From: CAVZLD01 sp964522605
GTDB lineage: Bacteria; Planctomycetota; Planctomycetia; Pirellulales; Pirellulaceae
Assembly: GCA_964522605.1 (NCBI GenBank)
Contig: CAZFWV010000095.1
Location: 1 to 20,690, forward strand
DNA length: 20,690 nucleotides
Direction of reading: 5' to 3'
Below the pieces are notes generated by a model. It was given only the letters and a program-made list of their open reading frames with translations. It was not told where the DNA came from and did no database searches. Below are positions 1 to 8,402 of the stretch, piece after piece (position 1 is the stretch's first letter; the number at the start of each line of letters is the position of its first letter). A program made the position numbers and the translations under genes.

Positions 1-71
<71 letters not shown>

Positions 72-816
72 TCATGTGTTGCTGTTATTCTACCGATCGG
101 CTGGCAGCCGGAAAGGGGGCACAGGTCAGGTTGCGCGCTGGTTGCTGCGGTGGGCGAGGTTCGATGGAAAAAGAAAAAGGAGTACATCGGGCGCCGTCGC
201 GGATCGGTTCGCCGGTACCGTACCGAACTGGGCGAGATCGCAGCGATCATTCGGTCTGTAACGGAAAGTCACCTCAATGATCGATGCTTGCCCGACGTGT
301 TGGGAAGATCGTCGGCCATCCGCCCTGTGACGACACGATGTTCGGTTGGCCTTTGAGTTTGATTTCAGAAACTGCCCACCTGCCCAGGCAAACCGCGGCA
401 TCCGCCGAGCGAACGTCATCACTGATCCCGGATCGGCGGGAGCCTCGCCATCCCATTTTACGATCCGAAGATGTGGGCCGCGATGCCCACTTCGCAACGG
501 CTGCAAAGAGCGTGCTTGGTCGACCCCGCAAGTTCCGTAACTTGTGTGCAGGTCGAGGCTTATTGCTTGGCGCTCAGTTGGGCAGACCGTAGACTGAAGG
601 TGTACGGCCCCGGCCAGCGGTGGTTGTTGCTTGTTGCGGTCCATCGCTCCACGGATTCGCGTCCGAGCGATTTGGAGACGTTCGACAGATCCGCGCGGCT
701 CGGCTGGGGTTGCGCAGCCGGCTTTCGGAACAGAGAATCGTTGTCGGACCCCGTCTTCCTGCATTCGCGGACGACCGTTCGGGCCGCCTTGGGCCCCATT
801 ATCGAGAGGCAGATCC
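72..816. other. Spacer without a convincing gene
   Basis: About 745 bases between the tRNA and the prenyltransferase-repeat gene. Open frames exist on both strands but all overlap each other, have arginine/serine-rich low-complexity translations, and resemble no family I recognise. One perfect 8-base inverted repeat, CGATCATT at 244-251 and AATGATCG at 276-283 with a 24-base loop, is the only structure noted. The 5' untranslated region and promoter of the downstream gene must lie in here, but I cannot place them. Confidence 0.6.
87..92 (-). promoter_or_regulatory. Possible -10 box for the tRNA
   Basis: On the minus strand the hexamer TAGAAT lies 15 bases before the tRNA 5' end, a distance that fits a -10 element with a short leader. 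No good -35 hexamer is seen 16-18 bases upstream; the closest is TTTCCG. Weak evidence. Confidence 0.3.
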
Positions 817-2409
817 ATGGATCGTGAGGAATCATCATCCGCCGCGCCGTCGGTGCGGTTGGCCGGTGTGCCTCCCATGGGACCTGCCGTTGTGCCAGGG
901 GCTAGTGCGTCGCGCCCTTCCCCCTCCCCACTCGTTCGTGCTGAGGTTCCTCGCGTTGCGGCACAATCCAACATCGATATCCAGACCGTGCCCCGTTCTG
1001 CGACCCGAGATTCAGCCTGGCGAACTTGGCTCCGGAAATGGGAGTCGGAATTCGTCAGGGCCGCTCCGCCGTGGCTCGTCAGTTTGTTGTTCCACATGAC
1101 GCTTTTGCTGGTGCTCGGCCTTTGGCTGATGCCCCAAGTCGGCTCCCGCGTCATGCAACTGACAATGACCTATGCGGAGACGCTTGGTGAACAACTCGCG
1201 GCCGATTCGCTGCGCGTGACGGTGGAGCCCAGCGATGCACAGGAAGTGATCATCACACCCGACAATCTGCCCCCCGTGGAGAATCCGCTGTTCACGCCGC
1301 CCCCAATCGACCTCGATCCGGGGGGACTGCTGATGAGCAGCAACCTGATGTCGCCCGACATCGGATTGGCGCTGACCGGTCGGGAGAAGGGCAGCAAAGA
1401 GGTATTGCTAGCGGCCTACGGCGGAACTGCACTCACGGAGTCGGCCGTCGCCGAAGGCTTGAAATGGTTGCAACGGAATCAGTTGAAGGACGGCAGCTGG
1501 AGTCTGACCGGTCCCTACGGCGATGGGGCCTACAACGAAAACCCGACGGCGGCGACCGCGATGGCTTTGCTGGCTTTTCAAGGCGCGGGACACACGCATA
1601 AGTCCGGCAGTTACGAGAAGGTTGTGTCGCGCGGTTGCGAAGCACTGCTGAAGATGCAGCGTCGCGATGGCGACTTCTGGCGTGGCACAGTGGAGCATCA
1701 TCGGCTGTACAGTCAGGCTCAGGCGATGATCGCGATCTGCGAACTGTACGCGATGACGGACGATTCGCGATTGAGAATGCCGGCGCAACGCTCCGTTGAC
1801 TACGCCGTCAAGATTCAGGATTCGCTCGGTGGCTGGCGATACCAGCCCGGCTCCGACAGCGATACGTCCGTGACGGGATGGTTCGTGATGGGACTGCAAA
1901 GCGCTCGAATGGCCGGCCTGGAAGTCCCTTCGGACACACTCCAGCGCGTCGGCGCCTACCTCGATCGCGCTGCCTCCGCCGACGGTGCGCGGTACGGCTA
2001 CCAGCCGGGAATGGAAAGCACTTACCCGATGACGGCGGAAGCCCTGCTCTGCCGGCAGTACCTCGGTTGGAAACGCGACGATCCTCGACTGATGACCGGC
2101 GTCAACTTGATTCGGGCCTACCCGATGGACTGGAACGATCGGGACGTCTACTACTGGTACTACGCCACCCAGGTGCTGCATCACCTGGCGGGTCCCGAAT
2201 GGGACGAGTGGAATCGCGTGATGCGCCAGATGCTGCCGGAAAATCAAACGAAGGACGGGCCCGAGCGAGGAAGTTGGTCACCGGTCGGCGACCGTTGGGG
2301 GCCGCATGCCGGACGACTGTACGTTACCTGCCTGAGCATCTACATGCTCGAAGTCTACTACCGGCACCTGCCGCTCTATGCCGGCTACGCGACAGCGGCG
2401 AGCCATTGA
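817..2409 (+). CDS. Membrane-anchored prenyltransferase/squalene-oxidase repeat protein
   Basis: A 530-residue protein from ATG 817, chosen over an in-frame start at 631 because GAGAGG sits 7 bases upstream and residues before it look random. Residues 1-80 are Ser/Pro/Arg rich and probably cytoplasmic; one hydrophobic helix spans about 87-106 (WLVSLLFHMTLLLVLGLWLM). After a Pro-rich linker (145-170), residues 205-525 carry alpha/alpha-barrel repeats of the squalene-cyclase/prenyltransferase superfamily, for example GLKWLQRNQLKDGSWSL (214-230), LLKMQRRDGDFW (277-288), GGWRYQPGSDSDTSVTGW (338-355). The DSDTS segment at 347-351 aligns with the DxDDTA region of cyclases but is degenerate, so cyclase activity is doubtful. 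Similar single-helix proteins are common in planctomycetes and have no known function; the barrel would lie outside the cytoplasm. It stands alone on its strand. Confidence 0.85.
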   Translation: MDREESSSAAPSVRLAGVPPMGPAVVPGASASRPSPSPLVRAEVPRVAAQSNIDIQTVPRSATRDSAWRTWLRKWESEFVRAAPPWLVSLLFHMTLLLVLGLWLMPQVGSRVMQLTMTYAETLGEQLAADSLRVTVEPSDAQEVIITPDNLPPVENPLFTPPPIDLDPGGLLMSSNLMSPDIGLALTGREKGSKEVLLAAYGGTALTESAVAEGLKWLQRNQLKDGSWSLTGPYGDGAYNENPTAATAMALLAFQGAGHTHKSGSYEKVVSRGCEALLKMQRRDGDFWRGTVEHHRLYSQAQAMIAICELYAMTDDSRLRMPAQRSVDYAVKIQDSLGGWRYQPGSDSDTSVTGWFVMGLQSARMAGLEVPSDTLQRVGAYLDRAASADGARYGYQPGMESTYPMTAEALLCRQYLGWKRDDPRLMTGVNLIRAYPMDWNDRDVYYWYYATQVLHHLAGPEWDEWNRVMRQMLPENQTKDGPERGSWSPVGDRWGPHAGRLYVTCLSIYMLEVYYRHLPLYAGYATAASH

Positions 2410-2510
2410 TGTTGGCACAGCTCGCTTCGATTTTCCGCGGAGAACCTGCGATGAGATTGAGCCGCGTTCCATCTGGCCGCTGCCGACGCCGGGGTGATGG
2501 CGGGAGTATG

Positions 2511-2528
2511 GCCGCGGAAGAACGCGGA
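2511..2528 (+). repeat. Dispersed GC-rich repeat core, copy 1
   Basis: Core GCCGCGGA, four bases, CGCGGA, in the convergent spacer between the prenyltransferase-repeat gene and trmL. Two further copies with the same two words and a 3-4 base gap occur at 4105-4121 and 16307-16324, all on the same strand and all outside genes. Confidence 0.5.
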
Positions 2529-2554
2529 TCAACACCGAAATCCCGGCCGTTCCA

Positions 2555-3061
2555 TCACGAAGCGTCCCATTGACGAATGGCCTCGTAGGCGGCGATCGCA
2601 ACCGAATTGGATAGATTCAAACTGCGGACCTGTTCGCGGATGGGGATCCGCAGCGCCTGTTTGCCGGCCGACTGCCAGAGTTTGAGAGGCAGACCGCGCG
2701 TTTCGCTGCCAAAGACGAGGTAATCGCCCGGTTGATATCGCACGTCCGTGTACCGTCGCTCGGCCGATTTGGAGAAGTACCAGATCCGGTCCGAAGTAAC
2801 CGATTTGGTCAGCTCCGACCACTCGTCGATAACCTGCCAGTCCAGGTGGGGCCAGTAATCCAGACCGGCACGCTTCAAGTAGCGGTCGTCCAGCCGAAAA
2901 CCCAACGGACGCACCAGCCACAGCTTGGCGCCGACTGCGACACAGGTTCGCGAGACGTTTCCCGTGTTCTGCGGAATCTCCGGCTGGTAGAGCACGATGT
3001 TGAGGCGAGCACCGGGTGACGAGAACCCCTCCGCCTGTGGCGGAGTCGGCTGCTGACTCAT
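2555..3061 (-). CDS. trmL: tRNA (cytidine(34)-2'-O)-methyltransferase TrmL
   Basis: A SPOUT-class methyltransferase that 2'-O-methylates the wobble base of tRNA-Leu isoacceptors, using S-adenosylmethionine. From ATG 3061 it has 168 residues; the E. coli protein is 157. The knot motifs are clear: LNIVLYQPEIPQNTGNVSRT at 20-39 (RNA-binding and fold start), LVFGSETRGLP at 115-125 (motif 2) and RSLNLSNSVAIAAYEA at 146-161 (motif 3, cofactor knot). Neither possible start has a good Shine-Dalgarno sequence: ATG 3061 gives a 19-residue leader before the conserved core, while an in-frame GTG at 3091 adds ten more residues and would overlap the end of the upstream VanZ-like gene by 7 bases, allowing coupled translation. 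The two genes are almost surely co-transcribed. The function call is very safe, the start is not. Confidence 0.93.
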   Translation of the reverse strand: MSQQPTPPQAEGFSSPGARLNIVLYQPEIPQNTGNVSRTCVAVGAKLWLVRPLGFRLDDRYLKRAGLDYWPHLDWQVIDEWSELTKSVTSDRIWYFSKSAERRYTDVRYQPGDYLVFGSETRGLPLKLWQSAGKQALRIPIREQVRSLNLSNSVAIAAYEAIRQWDAS

Positions 3062-3084
3062 GTTGGAATCGCCCGTCACAGAAG

Positions 3085-3429
3085 CTACCACGTCGGCAGG
3101 ATGCGGGCCGTCGTCAGTGCGGTAAATGCACCGCAGCTGTTGGCAGCCATATCCCAGAGTTCGAAGCTGCGACCCGGTACGTAAGTCTGCCCAAACTCCA
3201 GGCCGACGCCAAGCAGCACCAGCAGTGCCAGGCTGGCAAATCGCGCAGACCGACGACGAAAGGCGAGTGCGGCTAGGACGCCCACGATGGTGTAGGCCAG
3301 AAAATGCAGCACCTTATCGTCCATCGAGCCGGCGGGCACTTGATGGGCCGGTAGTAGGGACCCAACCATCAGCAGAGTGAGTGAGCCGAGAAACAGGAGC
3401 TTAAAAAAAAGACTTCGCAAATCCAGCAT
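3085..3429 (-). CDS. VanZ-like family membrane protein
   Basis: A small integral membrane protein of 114 residues from ATG 3429; the motif CAGGGA about 6 bases upstream favours this start over an in-frame one at 3492. Four hydrophobic helices are visible: about 8-27, 40-57, 63-82 and 94-111. Family hallmarks are DDKVLHFLAY (37-46), LEFGQTYVPGRSFELWD (77-93, with Glu78, Gln81 and Arg87) and AANSCGA (95-101). VanZ of enterococci gives low-level teicoplanin resistance, but most members of this family are of unknown role and a lone one like this need not concern antibiotics. It sits directly upstream of trmL on the same strand, separated by 23 bases or overlapping by 7, depending on the trmL start. 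Confidence 0.85.
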   Translation of the reverse strand: MLDLRSLFFKLLFLGSLTLLMVGSLLPAHQVPAGSMDDKVLHFLAYTIVGVLAALAFRRRSARFASLALLVLLGVGLEFGQTYVPGRSFELWDMAANSCGAFTALTTARILPTW

Positions 3430-3857
3430 GGGAATTCCCTGCACTGCTAACGCTGAAAATCTTGTTCTCTCGGCAAGCAATTGAGCGACCAACGGAAGCG
3501 ACTCTTACCCGGGTGCGGTAGCACTCTGTTGGGCTGCGGCCCTGCCGCATTGCGGCTGTTCACGGAAGTTGACAGTTCGCATCGGAAGAAGCACCAGTGA
3601 GAGCCGACGGCGAAGAGTACGTTCGAGGCGAACCGCGTGTCAATCGCGAATCTCGTTCGGACTATAACTGCCGGATGCTCGATGGTCCACTTGGATTCTG
3701 CTTGCCCCGACGTTAGGGGTGATACGCTGGCGAAGGAAGGGAGGTTCGCGGGAGACATGGCTTCCGGTTGCATGTCAGCTTCTGTCGACTTCGGCTGACG
3801 TCGGAAAAGTCAACAGGAAGATCGAGGGGATGGAGTCCCTGTCGGATGGACAGGGGT

Positions 3858-4030
3858 GGAGGAGCCGAAGATTGACGAACAAAGAGCTCCGATTTTTGAG
3901 GGGCGGCCGCCAGAGGTAAGGGGCAGATCCGCCGAAGTTTGCCGTTCTTTGCGGTTTTCAACTCGCCAATCTAAAATCTGTCTTCCCCTCGGCAATCGGA
4001 ACTCCTTGTTCGTCAATCTTCGGCTCCTCC
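3858..4030. repeat. Inverted repeat pair with 46-base arms
   Basis: The arm at 3858-3903 matches the reverse complement of 3985-4030 at about 41 of 46 positions by eye; the outer 34 bases match at 32. The arms start GGAGGAGCCGAAGATTGACG. They are separated by 81 bases. In one frame both arms read RSRRLTNKE followed by L or F and R, and one of the two outer differences is silent in that frame, a weak hint that the element came from a coding sequence. Alternatives are a small non-autonomous mobile element or two insertions of a dispersed repeat in opposite directions. Confidence 0.75.
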
Positions 4031-4104
4031 GCCCTTCCAAGTCGGAAGCATGGCGGCTGCGTCCCCCGCACCCGGGAAGCGGGGCCGCATCAGTTGAAAG
4101 AGAA

Positions 4105-4121
4105 GCCGCGGATTTCGCGGA
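4105..4121 (+). repeat. Dispersed GC-rich repeat core, copy 2
   Basis: GCCGCGGA, three bases, CGCGGA, followed at 4134-4140 by a further CCGCGGA. Same core as at 2511 and 16307. It lies in a spacer, about 180 bases from the end of the AAA+ gene. Confidence 0.5.
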
Positions 4122-4303
4122 GGGAACGGATGACCGCGGAGCGATTGGTACGTGTCGCGACCGCGCGGATGATCCACAGTTTTTCCCTTGAAACGCGCCA
4201 GCTCGAGCCCCTGCGCTGGGACCGATCTGTGGCACGGGGAATCTCAACGGGAAATCCAGGTCGCACGGTTCGTTCGAAACGAAACGTCGGGTGCGGCAGT
4301 CGT

Positions 4304-5773
4304 CTACCCCGGCAGCTTGGTCCGCAGGACGGCGAGCGAGGCGAAGGCGGCGTCGATGGACTCGACAGTTGCCTTTGGGGGCACGCCATGGAAGTCGCAC
4401 GCGTTGCGAATCGTGGAGAGGATGTCGCGCGGATGACAGAACCGTTTGGGGCGTCCGCCGTCCCGCTGATACAGTTCCAGCAGATGCTCGAGTTCCGTCG
4501 GTGTGAACTCGATGCCCCATCGGGCGGCCGTTCGTTCAAACACGGCACGAAATTCTTCGTCGGTCGGATCGACCACGTCGATGACGTAGGGAATGCGCCG
4601 CAAAAACGCTTCGTCGACCAGCTCTGCCGGGTTCATGTTCGAGGCGAAGACGACCATGCAGTCAAACGGGACGCGGAACGTCCGGCCGCTGCTGAGTTGG
4701 AGATTGTCGCTTTGTCGCTCCAAAGGAACGACCAACCGATTCAGAAGTTCCTCGGGCCGAAAACGGTGCCGTCCAAAATCGTCGATCACCAGCGTTCCGC
4801 AGTTACTCTTTAACTGAATGGGGGCCTCACTGATGCCCGTGATGTTGTTCGTGTGCACGTCAAAGCTGGCGAGTTCTAACTCACCACCGAGGCTGATGGT
4901 GGGCCGACGGATACGAACCCAGCGGCGGTCCAGCTGTTCGACGTCCAGCGGATCATCCTCCGAAATCTCCACGATCTCGTGATGGATCGGGTCGTACATT
5001 CGAATGATCTCGCCGCCAACAATGATGGCGCGGGGGATCCAGATGCAGGGACTATAGGCGTTGGCAACTTGTTCCGCGATTGTCGACTTGCCGTTTCCGG
5101 CGGCTCCGGACAAGAACATCCCTCGTCCCATATTCACAGCTTCGCCCAACCGTCCCAGGAAGGTGTCGCTGAGTACGAGTCCCTGGAATGCTTTGCGGAT
5201 GTCGTCGATCGTCAGCTTTTGTCCCTGCACGGTCTGAGCGAACACGCTGCTCGCATACTGTTCGAGCGGTACGGGGGCCGTACCGAAGTAAGTGCATTGC
5301 TGAGCGAAACGTCTCGCGCGGTCCGTGCCAAACTCGGTCAATTCGAATGAAAAATCGCCCAGGGGTGCGTCAGAGCGGATCACCAGAAGCTGCTGCATCT
5401 TCATCGAGTGCAGCATTCGTTCCATCATGCCGAACGGCAGGCCCAACTGTTCGCTGATTTCTCGACCGGTCGCCCGACCGCAATTCAGCAGGTACTTCAG
5501 GACGAGCGCCTCGATGTTGCTTTCCCGTAAACCGGTGTTGCGAAATGATCGGGCAACTTGGGGGAAGAAACCGCCGGTTGATTTCTCGTGGAACTCATCT
5601 TCCTTGGCACCCGTCTGCAGTTCTGGATTGTTGGTCAGTCGCTGCCGCATGTCGGTTGCCACCACCGCCCAACTCGGGTCGTCCCCGTCAAATCCTGCTG
5701 TTCCAATCACTCCGGTGGGACATTTCGGTGCGATGCGCGACAAGTTCTGTAGGTCGGGTTGCTGCGTGTTCAT
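4304..5773 (-). CDS. AAA+ ATPase with N-terminal winged-helix domain
   Basis: A 489-residue protein from ATG 5773, with GAGGAC about 5 bases upstream. Residues about 85-135 form a helix-turn-helix-like segment (REISEQLGLPFGMMERMLHS at 104-123), suggesting a winged-helix fold. The ATPase core has Walker A GAAGNGKST (223-231), Walker B TLVIDD (327-332), sensor-1 FASNMNP (376-382, Asn379), an arginine pair LRRIP (391-395) as candidate finger, and RPKRFCHPRDIL (441-452) as sensor 2. Between Walker A and B lies a roughly 60-residue acidic/beta-rich insertion (about 262-322). No membrane segment. Similar proteins occur in planctomycetes and related bacteria, without a known partner; a regulatory or remodelling role is inference. 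The gene stands alone, with spacers of several hundred bases downstream and 196 bases upstream to argJ. Confidence 0.85.
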   Translation of the reverse strand: MNTQQPDLQNLSRIAPKCPTGVIGTAGFDGDDPSWAVVATDMRQRLTNNPELQTGAKEDEFHEKSTGGFFPQVARSFRNTGLRESNIEALVLKYLLNCGRATGREISEQLGLPFGMMERMLHSMKMQQLLVIRSDAPLGDFSFELTEFGTDRARRFAQQCTYFGTAPVPLEQYASSVFAQTVQGQKLTIDDIRKAFQGLVLSDTFLGRLGEAVNMGRGMFLSGAAGNGKSTIAEQVANAYSPCIWIPRAIIVGGEIIRMYDPIHHEIVEISEDDPLDVEQLDRRWVRIRRPTISLGGELELASFDVHTNNITGISEAPIQLKSNCGTLVIDDFGRHRFRPEELLNRLVVPLERQSDNLQLSSGRTFRVPFDCMVVFASNMNPAELVDEAFLRRIPYVIDVVDPTDEEFRAVFERTAARWGIEFTPTELEHLLELYQRDGGRPKRFCHPRDILSTIRNACDFHGVPPKATVESIDAAFASLAVLRTKLPG

Positions 5774-5969
5774 TCTGCGTCCTCGTTACTGATAGCCCCT
5801 GCGAGCTCCGGAATGCCGACCAAGCCCAGACGGACCGGTACCCTCACGCAACCATAGGTTATGGTCGGGCGGGAAGCAGAAGGACGGACGTGGATCGAGC
5901 GGTGCGAGTGACCCTCTTCCCGCGCGGTGGGAAGCTGCCGTTTGTTCGGCTTATGTGGCCCGCTGGCGG

Positions 5970-7163
5970 CTAGGTGTGGTAGTCCGCGTTTAGCCGAACG
6001 TATTCGGCGGTCAGATCACAGCTCCAGAAGCGAATCGAAGCCCCGCCCTGCCCTAGATCCAACTCGATTCGCGTGGTCCGATGATCGCGAATCGAACAGG
6101 AGACTTGTTCCGCGTCGAACGGCAGTGGGCTGCCGTCCTGAAAAAGTTCCCAGTCATTCACTTTCAATCGCACCGTCGTGGGGTCGAAGGAAACTCCCGC
6201 ATCGCCGGCCGCCGAGACGATTCGCCCCCAGTTCGGATCGGCACCTGCGACTGCGGTTTTCACGAGCGGGCTGTTGGCAACTGCTTTGGCGATTCTTTTC
6301 GCGTCGTCCCGCTGACGACACCCGGTCACATGGACTTCGATCAGGTGGGTGGCTCCCTCGCCGTCATCGGGGATCGAGCGGGCCAAGTCGATACAGACCT
6401 GCTTCAATCCTTGTCGAAAGTGCTGCAGATCCTCGCCGCCGAGACGCGGGCTCTGCCCGGCACCACTAGCCAACAGCAGCACCGTATCGTTCGTGCTCAT
6501 GTGTCCTTCAACACTGATGCAGTTAAAACTGTCCTCCACGGCCTCCGCCAGCGCCGACTGGGCATCCTCAAGCTTCAAGGAAGCGTCCGTCATCACGACG
6601 GCGAGCATGGTCGCCATTCGGGGACCGATCATGGCGGCTCCCTTGGCCAGGCCGGTGATCTGATAAGTGCCGTTGTCGCGTGCGACGGCACACCCGGCCA
6701 ATTTTGGTCGGGTGTCGGTTGTCATCATCGACCGCGCCATCGCGGTGAGGTGACTCTCGTCGCGTCCCAGTTGTTGCGCGGCGTGAGTAATCCCACGCGA
6801 GATCTTTTCCATCGGCAGATGTTCGCCGATGATTCCCGTGGAGAGAACCAGCACTTGTGCGGGATCAATTTGGCAGGCTGCGCTCACAAGATGCGTCATC
6901 TGTGTCGCATCGTCCTGTCCCCGCTGCCCGGTACATGCGTTGGCGTTTCCCGAATTCACCACGATCGCACGGATCCGGTCGCTGGGCGTGCGCTGCCGAT
7001 CCAAGATTACCGGGGCCGCGACAACCTGGTTTTGCGTGTAGACGCCTGCGGCAACACAATCGCGATCGGCGAGGATTAAGCCTAGATCCTCACGCGATGC
7101 GTCGCGTTTGATTCCGCAAGAGAGTCCCTGACAGGAAAAGCCCTGGGGAAGCGGATGCGACAT
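5970..7163 (-). CDS. argJ: Glutamate N-acetyltransferase / amino-acid acetyltransferase ArgJ
   Basis: ArgJ moves the acetyl group from N-acetylornithine to glutamate, closing the acetyl cycle of arginine synthesis; bifunctional forms also use acetyl-CoA. The 397-residue protein starts at ATG 7163 with AGAAGGA 7 bases upstream. The precursor cuts itself before a Thr nucleophile, seen here as Thr185 in KGAAMIGPRMATMLAVVMTD (174-193). The oxyanion pair is Thr109-Gly110 in LSTGIIG, and the C terminus ends with the expected SCDLTAEYVRLNADYHT. The segment before the cut reads KGAAMIGPRM rather than the more usual KGSGMIAPNM, a mild variation. It follows argC by 25 bases and is surely in the same transcript. 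Whether it is mono- or bifunctional cannot be told from sequence alone. Confidence 0.96.
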   Translation of the reverse strand: MSHPLPQGFSCQGLSCGIKRDASREDLGLILADRDCVAAGVYTQNQVVAAPVILDRQRTPSDRIRAIVVNSGNANACTGQRGQDDATQMTHLVSAACQIDPAQVLVLSTGIIGEHLPMEKISRGITHAAQQLGRDESHLTAMARSMMTTDTRPKLAGCAVARDNGTYQITGLAKGAAMIGPRMATMLAVVMTDASLKLEDAQSALAEAVEDSFNCISVEGHMSTNDTVLLLASGAGQSPRLGGEDLQHFRQGLKQVCIDLARSIPDDGEGATHLIEVHVTGCRQRDDAKRIAKAVANSPLVKTAVAGADPNWGRIVSAAGDAGVSFDPTTVRLKVNDWELFQDGSPLPFDAEQVSCSIRDHRTTRIELDLGQGGASIRFWSCDLTAEYVRLNADYHT

Positions 7164-7188
7164 CGAATGGTCCTTCTACAAACGGCGA

Positions 7189-8199
7189 TTACAACAATGC
7201 GGTCGTTTCCGGAAAGCCGAACATCAGATTCATGTTCTGCACGGCCGCTCCCGATGCACCCTTCACCAAATTGTCAATCGTGCTGACCACCACGGCACGC
7301 TCACCGACTGCCCGAACACTGATGTCACAGTAATTCGTAAAGGCCGTATCCTTCGTCGACGGCAGATGTTCCACGACACGCACGAACGGACAATGAGCGT
7401 ACGTTTGCCGCAGAGCATCCATCAGTTGAGTTTCGGTCACGCCCTCTCGGCGATGTCCATAGGCCGTCGTGAGAATTCCTCGATCCATGGGGATCAGATG
7501 AGGCGTGAAGACGATCCGCTGCGATCGTCCTGTCACGCGCGACAGCACTTGTTCGATCTCCGGCGTATGTCGGTGATACCCGACGTTGTAGGCAGAAACA
7601 CTTTCGTTGCATTCCGGAAAGTGAGTCGTCAGCTTCGGCGTCCGTCCGGCGCCCGAGACTCCACTCTTCGAGTCGACAATCAGATCTTCGTCCTCGATCA
7701 ACTGCTCTTTCAATAGCGGGGCGAGTGCAAGGATCGCCGACGTGGGATAACAGCCTGGATTGGCCACCAGGGATGCCTCACGAATCGGATCGCGAAACCA
7801 CTCCGGCAGTCCATACGGAACCTGGCCGACTCGGTCGGGGTCAGGATGTTGCACTTCGTACCACTGTTGATACAACTCGACATCGCTCAGGCGGTAGTCC
7901 GCGCTGAAGTCGACGACGTGCAATCCCGCGTCGAGCAGATCGGCAACGGCTTCGGCGGAAGCTCCATGAGGCAGGCAACTGAAGACGCAGTCACACGTTT
8001 CCGCCAATTGTTCCACCTCCAGGTTCTGCAACGTCAGGTCCAAGCGTCCGCTCAGCTGACGATGGACGGTCGAAACGTGAGGATTGCCCTCCTGCCGACT
8101 GGTCAAGGCGACGAGCTGAACTTCCGGGTGGCGCAGCAGCAGTTTGATCAACTCCAGCGCCGTATAGCCCGTTGCCCCAACGATTCCCACGCGGATCAT
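7189..8199 (-). CDS. argC: N-acetyl-gamma-glutamyl-phosphate reductase
   Basis: ArgC reduces N-acetylglutamyl phosphate to the semialdehyde with NADPH, the third step towards ornithine. The 336-residue protein is near the usual length (about 335-345). It opens with the dinucleotide-binding motif VGIVGATGYTALEL (4-17), followed by SCLPHGASAE (74-83), the catalytic cysteine Cys150 in VANPGCYPTSA (145-155), SGVSGAGRTPK, and the C-terminal DNLVKGASGAAVQNMNLMFG. ATG 8199 is chosen because GAGGG lies about 7 bases upstream and the motif begins four residues in. First gene of an argC-argJ pair; the other arginine genes are not in this window. The 203-base upstream spacer carries a REP-like palindrome and should hold the promoter. 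Confidence 0.97.
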   Translation of the reverse strand: MIRVGIVGATGYTALELIKLLLRHPEVQLVALTSRQEGNPHVSTVHRQLSGRLDLTLQNLEVEQLAETCDCVFSCLPHGASAEAVADLLDAGLHVVDFSADYRLSDVELYQQWYEVQHPDPDRVGQVPYGLPEWFRDPIREASLVANPGCYPTSAILALAPLLKEQLIEDEDLIVDSKSGVSGAGRTPKLTTHFPECNESVSAYNVGYHRHTPEIEQVLSRVTGRSQRIVFTPHLIPMDRGILTTAYGHRREGVTETQLMDALRQTYAHCPFVRVVEHLPSTKDTAFTNYCDISVRAVGERAVVVSTIDNLVKGASGAAVQNMNLMFGFPETTALL

Positions 8200-8259
8200 A
8201 AGATGCCCTCATTTGGATCGAAAACGAACATAAGGCGAAGCGCGAGGTTGGAAGTTGCA

Positions 8260-8343
8260 CGTAGCCGAATTCGTGAGAATTCGGAGCTCTTGAGCGAGGG
8301 GACCCACCAACAAAGGTGCCGAATTCTCACGAATTCGGCTACG
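8260..8343. repeat. REP-like element: two self-complementary arms in inverted orientation
   Basis: Arms of 25 bases at 8260-8284 and 8319-8343 are perfect reverse complements, starting CGTAGCCGAATTCGTGAG, with a 34-base spacer. Each arm also contains its own hairpin: CCGAATTC, four bases (GTGA or TCAC), GAATTCGG. The element can therefore form one long stem or two short ones, like the paired REP sequences (BIMEs) of enterobacteria. It lies between the Nudix gene and argC. Both genes point the same way, so it could end or protect a transcript. No T-run follows, so a classical terminator is less likely. Confidence 0.85.
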
Positions 8344-8402
8344 ACCTAACGAAGTCTACGTGTTGGCGAACCTGCCACCTCCCGCTCGGAAAGCAAGTCA
8401 TT

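Larger units (their letters stand above)
3430..4303. other. Long spacer holding repeats, no convincing gene
   Basis: About 870 bases between the VanZ-like gene and the end of the AAA+ ATPase gene. Open frames on both strands overlap each other and show no family. The stretch holds a diverged 46-base inverted repeat (3858-3903 and 3985-4030) and a copy of the dispersed GCCGCGGA core (4105-4121), described separately. The promoter of the VanZ-trmL pair should lie near 3440-3520 on the minus strand but no clear hexamers were found. Confidence 0.6.

Noticed and set aside
126..1154. 342-codon minus-strand open frame
   Set aside because: It overlaps the start of the prenyltransferase-repeat gene and its translation is low-complexity; best read as a shadow of GC-rich DNA.
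2409..2573. Small plus-strand open frame starting at TGATG right after the prenyltransferase-repeat gene
   Set aside because: It is arginine-rich, runs across the dispersed repeat and into the end of trmL on the other strand, and resembles no family.
5851..5865. Short palindrome ACCATA-GGT-TATGGT upstream of the AAA+ gene
   Set aside because: Six-base arms with a three-base loop are expected by chance in a window this size, and no promoter boxes flank it.
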